Of a stretch of 64,000 bases of DNA, positions 1 through 9,064 are shown piece after piece. The stretch lies in assembly GCF_019976755.1 (NCBI RefSeq), contig NZ_AP023441.1, positions 4,399,501 to 4,463,500 on the forward strand, given 5' to 3'. The notes beneath the pieces are model-generated. The model saw nothing but the letters and a program-made list of their open reading frames with translations. It ran no database searches and had not been told where the DNA came from. Each line of letters opens with the position of its first letter. Within the stretch, counting starts at the first letter, position 1. The position numbers were made by a program, and so were the translations under genes. The stretch comes from Nostoc sp. MS1. GTDB lineage: Bacteria > Cyanobacteriota > Cyanobacteriia > Cyanobacteriales > Nostocaceae.

Positions 1-1
1 G

Positions 2-958
2 GGAACTCACGCCTTAATTCAAGATCCAGTAAATTTCCAACGCTTGGGTTTAGTCGTCATTGATGAACAGCACCGCTTTGGGGTAAAACAACGGGCGTTG
101 TTGCAGCAAAAAGGCGAACAACCCCATGTTTTAACTATGACAGCTACACCCATTCCCCGGACGCTGGCGTTAACCATACACGGGGATATGGATGTGAGTC
201 AAATTGATGAGTTACCACCAGGAAGGCAAAAGATTCAAACCACATTGTTAAGTGGCCAGCAACGTTCTCAGGCTTATGACCTCATCCGCCGGGAAATTGC
301 CCAAGGTAGACAAACTTATGTAGTGTTGCCCTTGGTGGAAGAATCTGAGAAACTAGATTTGCGATCGGCTGTAGAAGAACATCAAAAGTTACAAGAGAGT
401 GTTTTTCCAGAGTTTAAGGTGGGGTTACTCCACGGTCGGATGACTTCGGCTGATAAAGACGAAGCTATCACCAAGTTCCGCGATAATGAAACACAAATTC
501 TCGTATCTACAACCGTTGTCGAGGTAGGCGTAGACGTTCCCAACGCTACAGTTATGTTAATCGAAAATGCGGAACGGTTTGGTTTATCGCAGCTCCACCA
601 ATTGCGGGGGCGTGTGGGTCGTGGTGCAGCACAATCTTACTGTTTATTAATGAGTAGTTCTAGAAGTCCTGATGCACAACAACGTTTAAAGGTATTGGAA
701 CAGTCCCAAGATGGTTTTTTCATCTCCGAGATGGATATGCGTTTTCGCGGCCCCGGTGAGGTATTGGGAACCAGACAATCGGGTGTGCCTGATTTTACCT
801 TAGCTAGTTTGGTTGAAGATGAAGAAATTTTATTACTAGCAAGGCAAGCAGCCGAGAAAGTGATAGAGATAGATGTAACTTTAGAGCGTTGGCCTTTGAT
901 GAAAGCAGAGTTGCAATATCGCTATGAACGTTTGATGGGTGGAGCGATTTTAACTTAA
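2..958 (+). CDS. recG: ATP-dependent DNA helicase RecG, C-terminal part
   Basis: RecG is a superfamily 2 helicase that remodels stalled replication forks and Holliday junctions. The reading frame is open from the first bases of the window, so the gene starts upstream. About 318 residues are visible, less than half of a usual RecG (roughly 700-800). Visible motifs in order are the Walker B type box VVIDEQHRFG, the TATPIPRT box, VEVGVDVPN (motif V) and QLHQLRGRVGRG (motif VI), followed by the RecG C-terminal region with RFRGPGEVLGTRQSG. The last two boxes distinguish RecG from generic DEAD-box proteins. The ATG at 44 is internal and not the true start. Confidence 0.96.
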   Translation, partial: GTHALIQDPVNFQRLGLVVIDEQHRFGVKQRALLQQKGEQPHVLTMTATPIPRTLALTIHGDMDVSQIDELPPGRQKIQTTLLSGQQRSQAYDLIRREIAQGRQTYVVLPLVEESEKLDLRSAVEEHQKLQESVFPEFKVGLLHGRMTSADKDEAITKFRDNETQILVSTTVVEVGVDVPNATVMLIENAERFGLSQLHQLRGRVGRGAAQSYCLLMSSSRSPDAQQRLKVLEQSQDGFFISEMDMRFRGPGEVLGTRQSGVPDFTLASLVEDEEILLLARQAAEKVIEIDVTLERWPLMKAELQYRYERLMGGAILT

Positions 959-1147
959 TATTGGGTTCATTTTTAAATAAATAAATCTTTAATACTGTTG
1001 TTGTGTCTGTATAGTTGTAAATAATTACAGTTGGCAAAAATCTCTGTAATTATGAAAATTTTAGGCTCTTGCATTTACGTTAAACTAAGAAGTTTTAATT
1101 TTTACTTGTAACTCATTGGAGGTATCTATACAATTAAGGGCGATCGC

Positions 1148-2752
1148 ATGGATAATTTTTTTGTTATTTATCAGCTAAAATTAATATTTTGTCTAGCTGC
1201 TTGTGTAAATGTAATATTGCTAATATTTTTGTGTAACATCCTGTGGCGCTACAAAATTAAAAATCAGCAGGATGAAGAAAGATTTAATGAACAAGCAGCA
1301 ATTTTAGATGTTGTTAATGATGCAGTTTTAGTAATCGATATTCACCAGCAAATTACTTTTTGGAATAAAGGCGCAGAACTTTTGTATGGCTGGAAGTCTG
1401 AAGATATATTAGCAAAGAATATTACAGAACTTTGGTATGAACAAAATTCAACGCAATTACAAATAGCAATATCAACTGTTATCAATCAAGGTGAGTGGGA
1501 AGGAGAGTTACATCAACTAAATAAAAATAGTGATGAACTCATTGTTTTTAGTCGTTGGGTTTTACTTAGAGATGAGAAGAATCAACCAAAATCCATTGCA
1601 ATTGTAAATACACAAGTTGTAACCAAGAAACCATCGCCAGCACAATTATTGCGATCACAACGCCTCGAAAGTATTGGTACACTGGCAAGTGGTATTGCCC
1701 ACGACCTCAATAATATCCTTTCTCCAATTTTAATGGCGGTGCAGCTTTTGCAGATGAAATCTCAAGATGTACAAATGCAAAAGGTGCTAAATACTTTAGA
1801 AAGCAATGTTAAACGTGGTGCAAACTTACTCAAGCAAGTTTTATCTTTTGCACGAGGTATTGAAGGTAAAAAAACAATTGTTCAAGTCAGACAGTTAATA
1901 CTAGAAATCGAGCAAATTGTCCAGCAAACATTTCCTAAATCAATTATTTGTCAGATAAACATTCCTGAAAATCTATGGTATGTCTTAGGAGATGTAACCC
2001 AATTACATCAAATATTGATGAATCTGGTAATTAATGCTCGTGATGCTATGCCTCATGGTGGAATTTTAAAAATAAATGCTGATAATGTCGTGCTATCTCC
2101 TCAAGGTGGAAACTATATTTCTATCTGTATAGAAGATACTGGTTCAGGCATACCTGCGAAAATTCAAAAGCAAATTTTTGAACCATTCTTTTCTACAAAA
2201 GATGTAGGTAAAGGCACAGGCTTAGGGCTATCTACAGCAATGAGTATTATTGATAATCATGGTGGTTTTATTAATGTACAGAGTGAAGCAGGCAAAGGTA
2301 GTAAATTTCAAGTTTATTTACCTGCTATCGTATCTAATAGCCAACCAGTGAATTGTGTAGAGATAGAATTAGCTATAGGTAATGAGGAATTAATTCTCGT
2401 TGTAGATGATGAGGCTATTATCCGTGAGATGACTAAATTATCTCTAGAGGCATATAACTATAAAGTATTAACTGCCAGTGATGGTAAAGAAGCTTTATCA
2501 ATTTATACTCAGTATCAAGAGCAAATTAGTGTAGTGCTACTAGATATGATGATGCCATTAATGGATGGAGCGATCGCTATCCACAAATTACAAAAAATTA
2601 ATCCGCAAATCAAAATTATTGCCATGAGTGGGCTATTATCTCAACCAGATGAGAGTGCGATTGCTAACATGGGAATAAAGGCATTTTTATCTAAACCCTG
2701 CACAACCAAAGAGTTAATGCAAGCAATTAATGCCGTCCATACTGATAATTAA
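1148..2752 (+). CDS. PAS hybrid sensor histidine kinase with receiver domain
   Basis: This is a membrane-anchored hybrid two-component kinase of 534 residues. One transmembrane helix lies at about residues 10-32, with no sizeable periplasmic domain. A PAS domain follows at about 48-155. The dimerisation box is SGIAHDLNN, with the phosphorylatable His at 185. The ATPase domain has the N box NLVINARDAM, the G1 box EDTGSGIP and the G2 box GKGTGLGLS. The C-terminal receiver (about 415-534) carries the DD pair at 420-421, the phospho-acceptor Asp466 in LLDMMMP and the conserved Lys in LSKP. The signal probably enters through the PAS domain. No response regulator gene is adjacent, so a separate partner or phosphotransfer protein is expected. 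The signal is unknown. Confidence 0.93.
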   Translation: MDNFFVIYQLKLIFCLAACVNVILLIFLCNILWRYKIKNQQDEERFNEQAAILDVVNDAVLVIDIHQQITFWNKGAELLYGWKSEDILAKNITELWYEQNSTQLQIAISTVINQGEWEGELHQLNKNSDELIVFSRWVLLRDEKNQPKSIAIVNTQVVTKKPSPAQLLRSQRLESIGTLASGIAHDLNNILSPILMAVQLLQMKSQDVQMQKVLNTLESNVKRGANLLKQVLSFARGIEGKKTIVQVRQLILEIEQIVQQTFPKSIICQINIPENLWYVLGDVTQLHQILMNLVINARDAMPHGGILKINADNVVLSPQGGNYISICIEDTGSGIPAKIQKQIFEPFFSTKDVGKGTGLGLSTAMSIIDNHGGFINVQSEAGKGSKFQVYLPAIVSNSQPVNCVEIELAIGNEELILVVDDEAIIREMTKLSLEAYNYKVLTASDGKEALSIYTQYQEQISVVLLDMMMPLMDGAIAIHKLQKINPQIKIIAMSGLLSQPDESAIANMGIKAFLSKPCTTKELMQAINAVHTDN

Positions 2753-2843
2753 TAGTAAATTTATACAATCTTCCTGAAGAGATAGATTTTTTTTCTGAGT
2801 GCATTTGTTAATATTATTGAAATTTTTATATAAAATTAACACT

Positions 2844-3902
2844 ATGGCTTTATATGCAGAATTGCATAGACATCTGGGTGGTTCCGTCGTTCCCCGTGTC
2901 TTATGGCGTTATTTTGAACGACACTCATCAGAATTAATTTCCCGTTTTGCTGAGTATCCAGAGTTTGAAGACTTTTACACCCGTCCCCGCAATACTTTAG
3001 ATGAGTATCTAGAACTACATACCCTTGTAGAAAAAGTGCAAACTGTAGATACCCTACCCTACTTTATTTATCGTCTGGTACGTGGTGCTTACATTTTTGA
3101 AAATTTAGCTTATCTGGAACTACGCTACACCCCATACTTACGCACACCAGAACACCTGAGTCAGTCCGAAAGAATTGACAAGATGGCAGAAATTGTCAAA
3201 GTCGTAGGGGAAGCTAGTAGTCAGCCAGAATACCCAATTGTTACTAGCCAAATTTTGTGTATGCACACACGCCTACCCTATGAGGTAAATAAGGCAATTG
3301 TTGATTTGGCAGTACAAAACAGAAACTATGTTTGTGGGATAGATGTAGCTGGGGGTGATAGCCATTACGCCGATCACATGGAAGAATGGATTAGCTTATT
3401 TGAGTATGCGCGATCGCAAAACATCAACACCACTGGTCACTTCTATGAAACTCCGGCTGGATGTTACGCCGAACTGTTACCCTACCTCATGCGAATTGGT
3501 CACGGTATCCAAATTCCCCTATTGTACCCAGAGTTACTACCAGAGGTAGCTAGGCGCGGTCAGTGTTTGGAGGTTTGCCCCACAACCTATATCAAAACTG
3601 GCACTTTACAAAACATTCGCCAACTCAAGTTAGTCTTTGACCGATGTTTTGATGCTGGAGTAGATATCGCCATCTGTACTGATAACGCTGGTTTACACAA
3701 TGTCCGTTTGCCCTTTGAGTACGAAAACCTTCTGACTTACGACATTATTAACTTTAAACAGCTACAAGCTTGCCAGGATGCTGCTTTCCGCCATGCCTTT
3801 GCTTGGCCTTACGCTCAACGTCCTGCATCTTTATTAACTGGGTTGCTACAGCCAGAAACAAACAACGTTTTGGCGAATGAGAAGTTAGGCGCTAGAGGTT
3901 AA
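2844..3902 (+). CDS. Adenosine deaminase-like metal-dependent hydrolase
   Basis: This is a TIM-barrel deaminase of the adenosine/AMP deaminase family, expected to hydrolyse an aminopurine or related base with a catalytic zinc. The N-terminal metal motif is ELHRHLGG (HxH at residues 7 and 9). Later come TGHFYE in place of the usual HAGE box, RIGHGIQ with the third metal histidine, and CTDNAGL holding the metal-binding Asp. A GTG at 2799 would add 15 hydrophobic residues. I prefer the ATG at 2844 because family members begin just before the HxH motif. The altered HAGE box leaves the substrate open: a non-adenosine purine is possible. Confidence 0.82.
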   Translation: MALYAELHRHLGGSVVPRVLWRYFERHSSELISRFAEYPEFEDFYTRPRNTLDEYLELHTLVEKVQTVDTLPYFIYRLVRGAYIFENLAYLELRYTPYLRTPEHLSQSERIDKMAEIVKVVGEASSQPEYPIVTSQILCMHTRLPYEVNKAIVDLAVQNRNYVCGIDVAGGDSHYADHMEEWISLFEYARSQNINTTGHFYETPAGCYAELLPYLMRIGHGIQIPLLYPELLPEVARRGQCLEVCPTTYIKTGTLQNIRQLKLVFDRCFDAGVDIAICTDNAGLHNVRLPFEYENLLTYDIINFKQLQACQDAAFRHAFAWPYAQRPASLLTGLLQPETNNVLANEKLGARG

Positions 3903-3935
3903 ACCAATTTTGGATTTTGGATTTTGCGGAAAGTT

Positions 3936-3960
3936 CTGTAGGCGGGTTTCCCGCCGTAGG
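3936..3960. repeat. 25-bp palindromic dispersed repeat, copy 1
   Basis: A GGCGGG-TTT-CCCGCC hairpin with flanks CTGTA and GTAGG. An identical 25-base copy lies at 37873-37897. It is a short dispersed palindrome of the REP type common in Nostoc intergenic DNA. Tandem TTTTGGA heptamers lie just upstream (3906-3927). Confidence 0.85.
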
Positions 3961-4004
3961 AAACTTTTCAAGACGGATTTTGGATTGAAAGCTGGATTAT
4001 TCCT

Positions 4005-4031
4005 CTTGTGGGGTGGGCATCTTGCCCGCCC
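4005..4031. repeat. 27-bp dispersed hairpin repeat, copy 1
   Basis: A GTGGGC/GCCCGC hairpin lying between two convergent genes. The exact reverse complement of all 27 bases is found at 19179-19205. Here it could also act as a bidirectional terminator, since ATTTTTATT follows on the plus strand. Confidence 0.85.
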
Positions 4032-4056
4032 ATTTTTATTCAAAACCGCGCAATAT

Positions 4057-5532
4057 CTAAATCTGTAGCAGATTGGCGATCGCCTGCGGCATTGGCAACA
4101 CAATAATTATCAATAAAGCGATCGCTAATAAACCTAAAATGTCACGTTTGGTATCCAATTCCGTCACATCATTCAAAGCTGGTTCATCAACTAAAGGAAT
4201 AAATAATAAAATAATCGCCCAGACAAAAAATTCAGATTGAACTAACGAAAGTAATAACAACAACAGCCGGGCAATTTGACCAATAAACATAGCTGTTCTT
4301 TGTCCGAACATAGCATGGACAATATGTCCACCATCTAATTGACCCACAGGCATCAGATTTAAAGCTGTGACAATTAATCCTAAAAAACCAGCCACGGCAA
4401 CAGGATGTAAATCAATGGCTGATTTTGCAGTTAGCGCACTTCCTAAAGCTAACTTAGCCAGCAACGACACCAAAATTGAGTATTGAGGATTTAAAGCATC
4501 AGGATTTAGTAACCCTGTTCTGTCAGTTAAGGGAACTACATCCGAATGTGCCAAACCCCAAATAATTAAGGGTAATGTGGCAATAAATCCAGCTAGAGGC
4601 CCGGCAATACCCACATCAAATAAAGCCTTGCGGTTGGGGATGGGGCTTTTCATTTGAATGAATGCGCCAAAAGTTCCTAAGAAAAAAGGGATAGGAATAA
4701 AATAGGGCAGCGTCGAACGGATTTTGTAGAACCTAGCCGTTAAATAATGCCCCATTTCATGGATACCCAAAATAGTCATTAATGCCAAAGCATAGGGTAA
4801 TCCCTGGAAAAATATTCTTGGGTTAGTTTGTACTTGTGTGAGGTTAACACCAGCAATTTTTACACCTACCAAGGTAGTAGTAATTAAGGTCGCAGCTAAC
4901 AGTAATAAAGCCAAACCTGGGCGTGTCAACTGTTCAGATTGTTTGTTTCTAGCTTTAGCAGCTTGTGTGTTAGGAACCAATACAAAAAATGGTTTACCGT
5001 TAAAACCTTCTTGAAAGATGAGTAAGAAGCGATCGCCAAATTGGGCTTCAATATTGTCTCTAATCTGCTGGTAAGCTTGTGTAGGTGAAGTCCGCAACTG
5101 TCCTCGGCAAATCACAGCTTGGGGTCTATACTCAATATTCTGGACGTAGTATATAGACCAGGGAAAACAGTTGCGTAGTTGGGTTTCTTCCGTTGGTTCA
5201 ATGGGACGCACAGGCACTGATTCTACGGTAGGATTAATAGCCGATTGTGATGCTGGGGTCTGGGTTGCAGTTTGCGTATCCTTGGGCGTTTGCCGTCCCC
5301 ACTGAAACAATACCCAGTATAACATAAGACAGACAATTGATGGCCAAAATATCAGTGATGGCGGCGGCGGTTGTTTTACCCCGTAAATCAATGTCCATCC
5401 AGTTAACACTAGTGCAGGTGTCATCAACACCAGCCATAACAGCCAGATAGGGGTTTTGGTGATGTTAGCAACACTGCGCTGCACCATCAAGTAAGTAGCA
5501 ATTCCCAATAGGAGGAGAAACCAAAATGTCAT
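4057..5532 (-). CDS. Site-2 protease family (M50) membrane metalloprotease
   Basis: This is an intramembrane zinc protease of 491 residues, related to the EGY-type proteins of cyanobacteria and chloroplasts. Two N-terminal membrane helices are followed by a soluble domain (about 95-200), then a polytopic core. The core has the metal motif HEMGH and the second S2P motif NLMPVGQLDGGH, whose Asp is the third ligand. Both catalytic motifs are intact, so activity is expected. The large N-terminal cytosolic extension and several extra C-terminal helices fit the cyanobacterial subgroup. It is convergent with the deaminase-like gene and appears monocistronic. The substrate is not predictable from the sequence. 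Confidence 0.93.
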   Translation of the reverse strand: MTFWFLLLLGIATYLMVQRSVANITKTPIWLLWLVLMTPALVLTGWTLIYGVKQPPPPSLIFWPSIVCLMLYWVLFQWGRQTPKDTQTATQTPASQSAINPTVESVPVRPIEPTEETQLRNCFPWSIYYVQNIEYRPQAVICRGQLRTSPTQAYQQIRDNIEAQFGDRFLLIFQEGFNGKPFFVLVPNTQAAKARNKQSEQLTRPGLALLLLAATLITTTLVGVKIAGVNLTQVQTNPRIFFQGLPYALALMTILGIHEMGHYLTARFYKIRSTLPYFIPIPFFLGTFGAFIQMKSPIPNRKALFDVGIAGPLAGFIATLPLIIWGLAHSDVVPLTDRTGLLNPDALNPQYSILVSLLAKLALGSALTAKSAIDLHPVAVAGFLGLIVTALNLMPVGQLDGGHIVHAMFGQRTAMFIGQIARLLLLLLSLVQSEFFVWAIILLFIPLVDEPALNDVTELDTKRDILGLLAIALLIIIVLPMPQAIANLLQI

Positions 5533-5705
5533 GTTTTCTTCAGTATTTTTGAAAAATGTTCTGCCAGGAGTGTTGACAGTAAAGCCATCACTAAAAGCAG
5601 ACCTGCAACCCCAGATTTTTAGATCACATTTTGTGTGTCAGTTTTTTAATTGTCTATTAGCAATGACGACTTCAAGAGTTAATAGTGTTTCCCTATCGAA
5701 AGCCA

Positions 5706-5737
5706 CCGACTACTGACCACTGACCACTGACCACTAC
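5706..5737. repeat. Short tandem heptamer repeat (TGACCAC)
   Basis: Four near-perfect CTGACCA-type heptamers sit immediately before the next gene. Such short tandem repeats occur all through this window's intergenic DNA. Confidence 0.8.
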
Positions 5738-5751
5738 GTTTAGTTTTTCTT

Positions 5752-6438
5752 ATGTGTCCCTTACCTCAACAGCCTAGCCATACAACTAAGTCACCACGGG
5801 ATGTTTTAGACAGTATTTTTGCCTTTTCACCAAATCGGGACACATTGGGGGCAACCTCTTATTTCATTGTAGGAAATGAAGGGAATATCCTCATAGATTG
5901 CCCTGCGTTAGATCAAGCAAATTTAGATTTTTTGCGATCGCACGGCGGCGTGAAATGGTTACTCCTCACCCATCGCGGCGCTATTGGTAAAACCGCAGAA
6001 CTTCAACAAAATTTAAGCTGTGAAATTCTCATCCAAGAACAAGAAGCCTACCTACTACCAGGCTTAACTGTTACTACTTTTACTCAAGAACTCACCATCA
6101 CACCCACAGCCAAAGTCATCTGGACACCAGGACATTCCCCTGGTTCCTCTTGCTTGTACTATAACAATTTGGGTGGTGTATTATTTTCTGGTCGCCATTT
6201 ACTTCTCAATCAACAAGGCGAACCAGTTCCCTTAAGAACAGCTAAAACCTTTCACTGGCCAAGACAAATCAACAGTCTCAAAACAATCATCCAAACCTTT
6301 ACCCCAGAAACCCTCAACTACCTCTGTCCTGGTGCTAACACTGGCTTCCTCAGAGGTAAACGCTTCATCGACCAAGCCTATCAACGCCTCGCCGCCTTGA
6401 ATTTGCAGGCTTTGTTAGAGACACAGGCGATTTTGTAG
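5752..6438 (+). CDS. Metallo-beta-lactamase-fold protein with degenerate metal site
   Basis: The 228 residues follow the order of the metallo-beta-lactamase fold. An opening strand (TSYFIVGNEGNILIDCPA) leads to LLLTHRGAIG where active members have THxHxDH, then TPGHSPGSSCLYY with one metal histidine, then FSGRHL where the bridging Asp (SGDxLF) should be. Most metal ligands are therefore replaced, and hydrolase activity is doubtful. It could be a structural or regulatory pseudoenzyme. The start at the ATG 5752 follows a repeat tract and has no clear ribosome-binding site. It is convergent with ctpA. Confidence 0.8.
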   Translation: MCPLPQQPSHTTKSPRDVLDSIFAFSPNRDTLGATSYFIVGNEGNILIDCPALDQANLDFLRSHGGVKWLLLTHRGAIGKTAELQQNLSCEILIQEQEAYLLPGLTVTTFTQELTITPTAKVIWTPGHSPGSSCLYYNNLGGVLFSGRHLLLNQQGEPVPLRTAKTFHWPRQINSLKTIIQTFTPETLNYLCPGANTGFLRGKRFIDQAYQRLAALNLQALLETQAIL

Positions 6439-6443
6439 GGAGA

Positions 6444-6507
6444 AAATTGACAGTGGACAGTTGACAGGTTAAGTTCACTGTCCACTGTCCACTGTCCATT
6501 GTCCACT
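6444..6507. repeat. Tandem repeat with inverted arms (GTCCACT / AGTGGAC)
   Basis: Heptamers related to TGGACAGT are followed by the complementary CTGTCCACTGTCCAC series, so the tract can fold into a long hairpin between two convergent genes. It may act as a bidirectional terminator. Confidence 0.75.
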
Positions 6508-6509
6508 TC

Positions 6510-7763
6510 CTACTCCCTACTCCCCAACTTAGCCACAACAGCATTATTACTCAACGCATCCAAAGCAGCTTGATATTGCAAATCTGTTTCGGTGGAGATT
6601 TCGTCGCGGGTGAGTATTTGTTGGGTGACAACTGTATCTGGTTTGATGCCTAATTTGTTGATATCGCGGTGGTTGGGTGTTTCGTACTTAGCAATGGTTA
6701 CAGCTAAACCAGCACCATCAGATAACTCAAATAAGGATTGAATTAAACCTTTGCCAAAGGTAGTTTCACCTACTAATGTGGCGCGGCCATTATCTTGGAG
6801 TGCGCCGGCAAGAATTTCGCTGGCACTGGCGGTTCCTTGATTGACTAAAATTACGAGTGGGTCGTCTGTCAAAGCTGGGCCAAAGGCTTCAAAGCTACCT
6901 TGAATACCTTGGCGATTGACAGTGTATACAATAGTACCTGAGTCTAGCCACAGCCGGGCAATTTCGACACCAGCTTGGAGTAAGCCACCGGGATTGTTTC
7001 GCAAATCTAAGATGTAGGCAGCAGCACCTTTTTTCTCTAAACTAGAAATAGCGTGTGCCAATTCCATAGAGGCGTTAGCATTAAATTGAGTCAGGCGTAG
7101 ATAGCCGAAAGGCGTGCCTTGGGGGGATGAGCGTAATTCTGCCACAACAGGGTTAAGAGCGATGCGATCGCGCGTCACCCTTACTTCCTTTTCGCCTTCG
7201 CCGTCGCGTTCAATCAACAGCGTGACTAAACTACCAATGGGGCCGCGCATTCTGGCGGCTGCTTCGTCGAGTGTCAAATCTGTAGTAGAAATGCCTTCAA
7301 TTTTGACAATGCGATCGCGTGGTCTAATTCCCGCTTTCTCGGCTGGCGAACCCGCAATAGGCGCAACTACTTCTAACTTGCCACTTTGGGCGTTGAGAGC
7401 AATTTGTAAGCCAACTCCTGTCAGTTCTCCAGATGTGTTCACCTGTAAACTGTGATATTGCTCAGGGTCTAAAAACCTAGTAAAAGGATCATCTAAGGTC
7501 TTGAGCATATTTTGAATAGCGCCATAAGCAGCTTTTTGGTCTGAGATCGGCTTTTCCAATACCTTTTGTCTCACAGCCGCCCAATTTTGATGATTAAACG
7601 TGTCATCCAGATAAGTGCGATTGACAATTCGCCACACTTCCGAAACCAGTTTTTGTTCATCCGTCAATGCTGCGGCTGGTTGAGCAAATATTCCTACCGC
7701 CAAACTCAAAGCTACTAATAACGAAAATCCTAACCGAAAAACCTGTTTTTGCATGAACCCCAT
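6510..7763 (-). CDS. ctpA: Carboxyl-terminal processing protease (S41), CtpA-type
   Basis: CtpA removes the C-terminal extension of the photosystem II D1 precursor in the thylakoid lumen. The 417-residue protein has a signal peptide (about 1-32, ending AAA), an N-terminal helical region, a PDZ domain (about 100-185, with GVGLQI and the GIRPRDRIV turn) and the S41 protease core. The catalytic Ser lies in GTASASEILAGAL and the Lys in FGKGLIQS. Length and order match cyanobacterial CtpA proteins. The gene is divergent from petB, so the 372-bp spacer holds both promoters. Paralogues (CtpB, CtpC) exist in cyanobacteria, so the letter is likely but not proven. Confidence 0.88.
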   Translation of the reverse strand: MGFMQKQVFRLGFSLLVALSLAVGIFAQPAAALTDEQKLVSEVWRIVNRTYLDDTFNHQNWAAVRQKVLEKPISDQKAAYGAIQNMLKTLDDPFTRFLDPEQYHSLQVNTSGELTGVGLQIALNAQSGKLEVVAPIAGSPAEKAGIRPRDRIVKIEGISTTDLTLDEAAARMRGPIGSLVTLLIERDGEGEKEVRVTRDRIALNPVVAELRSSPQGTPFGYLRLTQFNANASMELAHAISSLEKKGAAAYILDLRNNPGGLLQAGVEIARLWLDSGTIVYTVNRQGIQGSFEAFGPALTDDPLVILVNQGTASASEILAGALQDNGRATLVGETTFGKGLIQSLFELSDGAGLAVTIAKYETPNHRDINKLGIKPDTVVTQQILTRDEISTETDLQYQAALDALSNNAVVAKLGSRE

Positions 7764-8135
7764 TTTCAGTTTTACCTCAAGCCAAATTGCCTAGAAGAAT
7801 TACCTAGTTGCCCGATCATTGATGAAATCTATCTCTCGACTATGTTACTTTTTTTATAGAAGTGGTGCATTATTCTCATCAAGTCTTTATGGCAGCTGAT
7901 ATTAGTGCATCCCCTCCACCAAAAGGTTTATGATCTACTTTGTACCCACCAATCGGGTCGGCTTGCAAAGAGAACGCAATATATTCCATATTTACAGAGT
8001 GTTAAGTTTGTGAAAACTCTTAGCATTCTGCAAGAGTGAAAAACAAACAAAAAAACCTCCTCTTAAAAGAAAATCCCAAAATTGCCAATTGGGAGATTGA
8101 ATCAACCGCAACCGATTTTAGGAACTTGAGATTGT
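7764..8135. promoter_or_regulatory. Divergent promoter region between ctpA and petB
   Basis: This 372-bp gap separates two divergent photosynthesis genes. It is AT-rich and has no convincing open frame or palindrome apart from a short CCAATTG-centred one at about 8083-8095. It must contain both promoters. I cannot place the -10 elements with confidence. Confidence 0.5.
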
Positions 8136-8783
8136 ATGGCCAACGTTTACGACTGGTTTGAGGAACGCTTGGAAATTCAGGCAATTGCCGAAGATGTGAC
8201 AAGCAAATATGTACCTCCCCATGTCAACATCTTCTACTGCTTGGGTGGCATTACCCTAGTTTGCTTTTTGATCCAGTTCGCTACTGGATTCGCTATGACG
8301 TTCTACTACAAGCCAACAGTTGCTGAAGCATATTCCTCGGTAGAGTACATCATGAACGAGGTTAACTTCGGTTGGCTAATTCGCTCCGTTCATCGCTGGT
8401 CTGCCAGCATGATGGTGCTGATGATGATTCTGCACGTCTTCCGCGTTTACCTGACTGGTGGTTTTAAAAAGCCCCGCGAATTGACCTGGGTTAGTGGTGT
8501 TATCCTCGCTGTAATCACCGTTTCTTTTGGTGTTACAGGCTATTCTCTACCTTGGGATCAAGTCGGTTACTGGGCTGTGAAAATCGTTAGTGGTGTACCA
8601 GAAGCGATTCCCGTAGTCGGTGTACTTATCTCCGACTTGCTGCGTGGTGGTTCCAGCGTCGGTCAAGCAACCCTGACCCGCTACTACAGCGCCCACACTT
8701 TTGTTTTACCTTGGTTAATTGCGGTATTCATGCTGTTCCACTTCTTGATGATCCGCAAACAAGGTATTTCCGGCCCCTTGTAA
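8136..8783 (+). CDS. petB: Cytochrome b6 of the cytochrome b6f complex
   Basis: PetB is the core haem-carrying subunit of cytochrome b6f, passing electrons from plastoquinol towards plastocyanin or cytochrome c6. The 215 residues match the family length exactly. Four membrane helices are visible. The b-haem histidines lie in SVHRW and LHVFR (helix B) and SAHTF and LFHFL (helix D). Cys35 in FYCLGG is the attachment site for haem c-n. PetD follows on the same strand, but an unusually long 281-bp repeat-bearing spacer separates them. AGGA lies about 14 bases before the ATG. Confidence 0.99.
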   Translation: MANVYDWFEERLEIQAIAEDVTSKYVPPHVNIFYCLGGITLVCFLIQFATGFAMTFYYKPTVAEAYSSVEYIMNEVNFGWLIRSVHRWSASMMVLMMILHVFRVYLTGGFKKPRELTWVSGVILAVITVSFGVTGYSLPWDQVGYWAVKIVSGVPEAIPVVGVLISDLLRGGSSVGQATLTRYYSAHTFVLPWLIAVFMLFHFLMIRKQGISGPL

Positions 8784-8805
8784 TCCAGCATTTAGTTTTT
8801 AGTTA

Positions 8806-8983
8806 GGAGTGCTGAGTGCTGAGTAGTGAGTGCTGGGTGCTGAGTATTGAGTGTTGGCTTGAAAGACTGGACAAAGTATTTAGCACATCAGCCAACAACC
8901 TAGAAGTACTAACTCATAACTCAGGACGGGCTGAACGCCATGCTTTTGCTAACATAACTCAGGACTCATAACTCAGCACTATA
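8806..8983. repeat. Tandem GTGCTGA / AACTCAG repeats between petB and petD
   Basis: Repeats of GTGCTGA type (8806-8857) and of the complementary AACTCAG type (8903-8983) fill the petB-petD spacer. The two halves are partly inverted, so a transcript could form a long stem. Any petBD co-transcript must run through it. Confidence 0.75.
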
Positions 8984-9064
8984 ATTCACTAGTATCTGAC
9001 AACTAAAAGTTGCAAACAACCTAAAGGCTTTAACTGAATTTTAAGCAGGAGAGCGCATTTAAAC

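Noticed and set aside
5531..5716. Plus-strand open frame between the site-2 protease and the MBL-fold gene
   Set aside because: Starts against the protease start codon, has no ribosome-binding site, and encodes no family-like sequence; it ends in repeat DNA.
6444..6507. CRISPR array from regular GTCCACT repeats
   Set aside because: Units are seven bases with no unique spacers; they fit the dispersed heptamer repeats.
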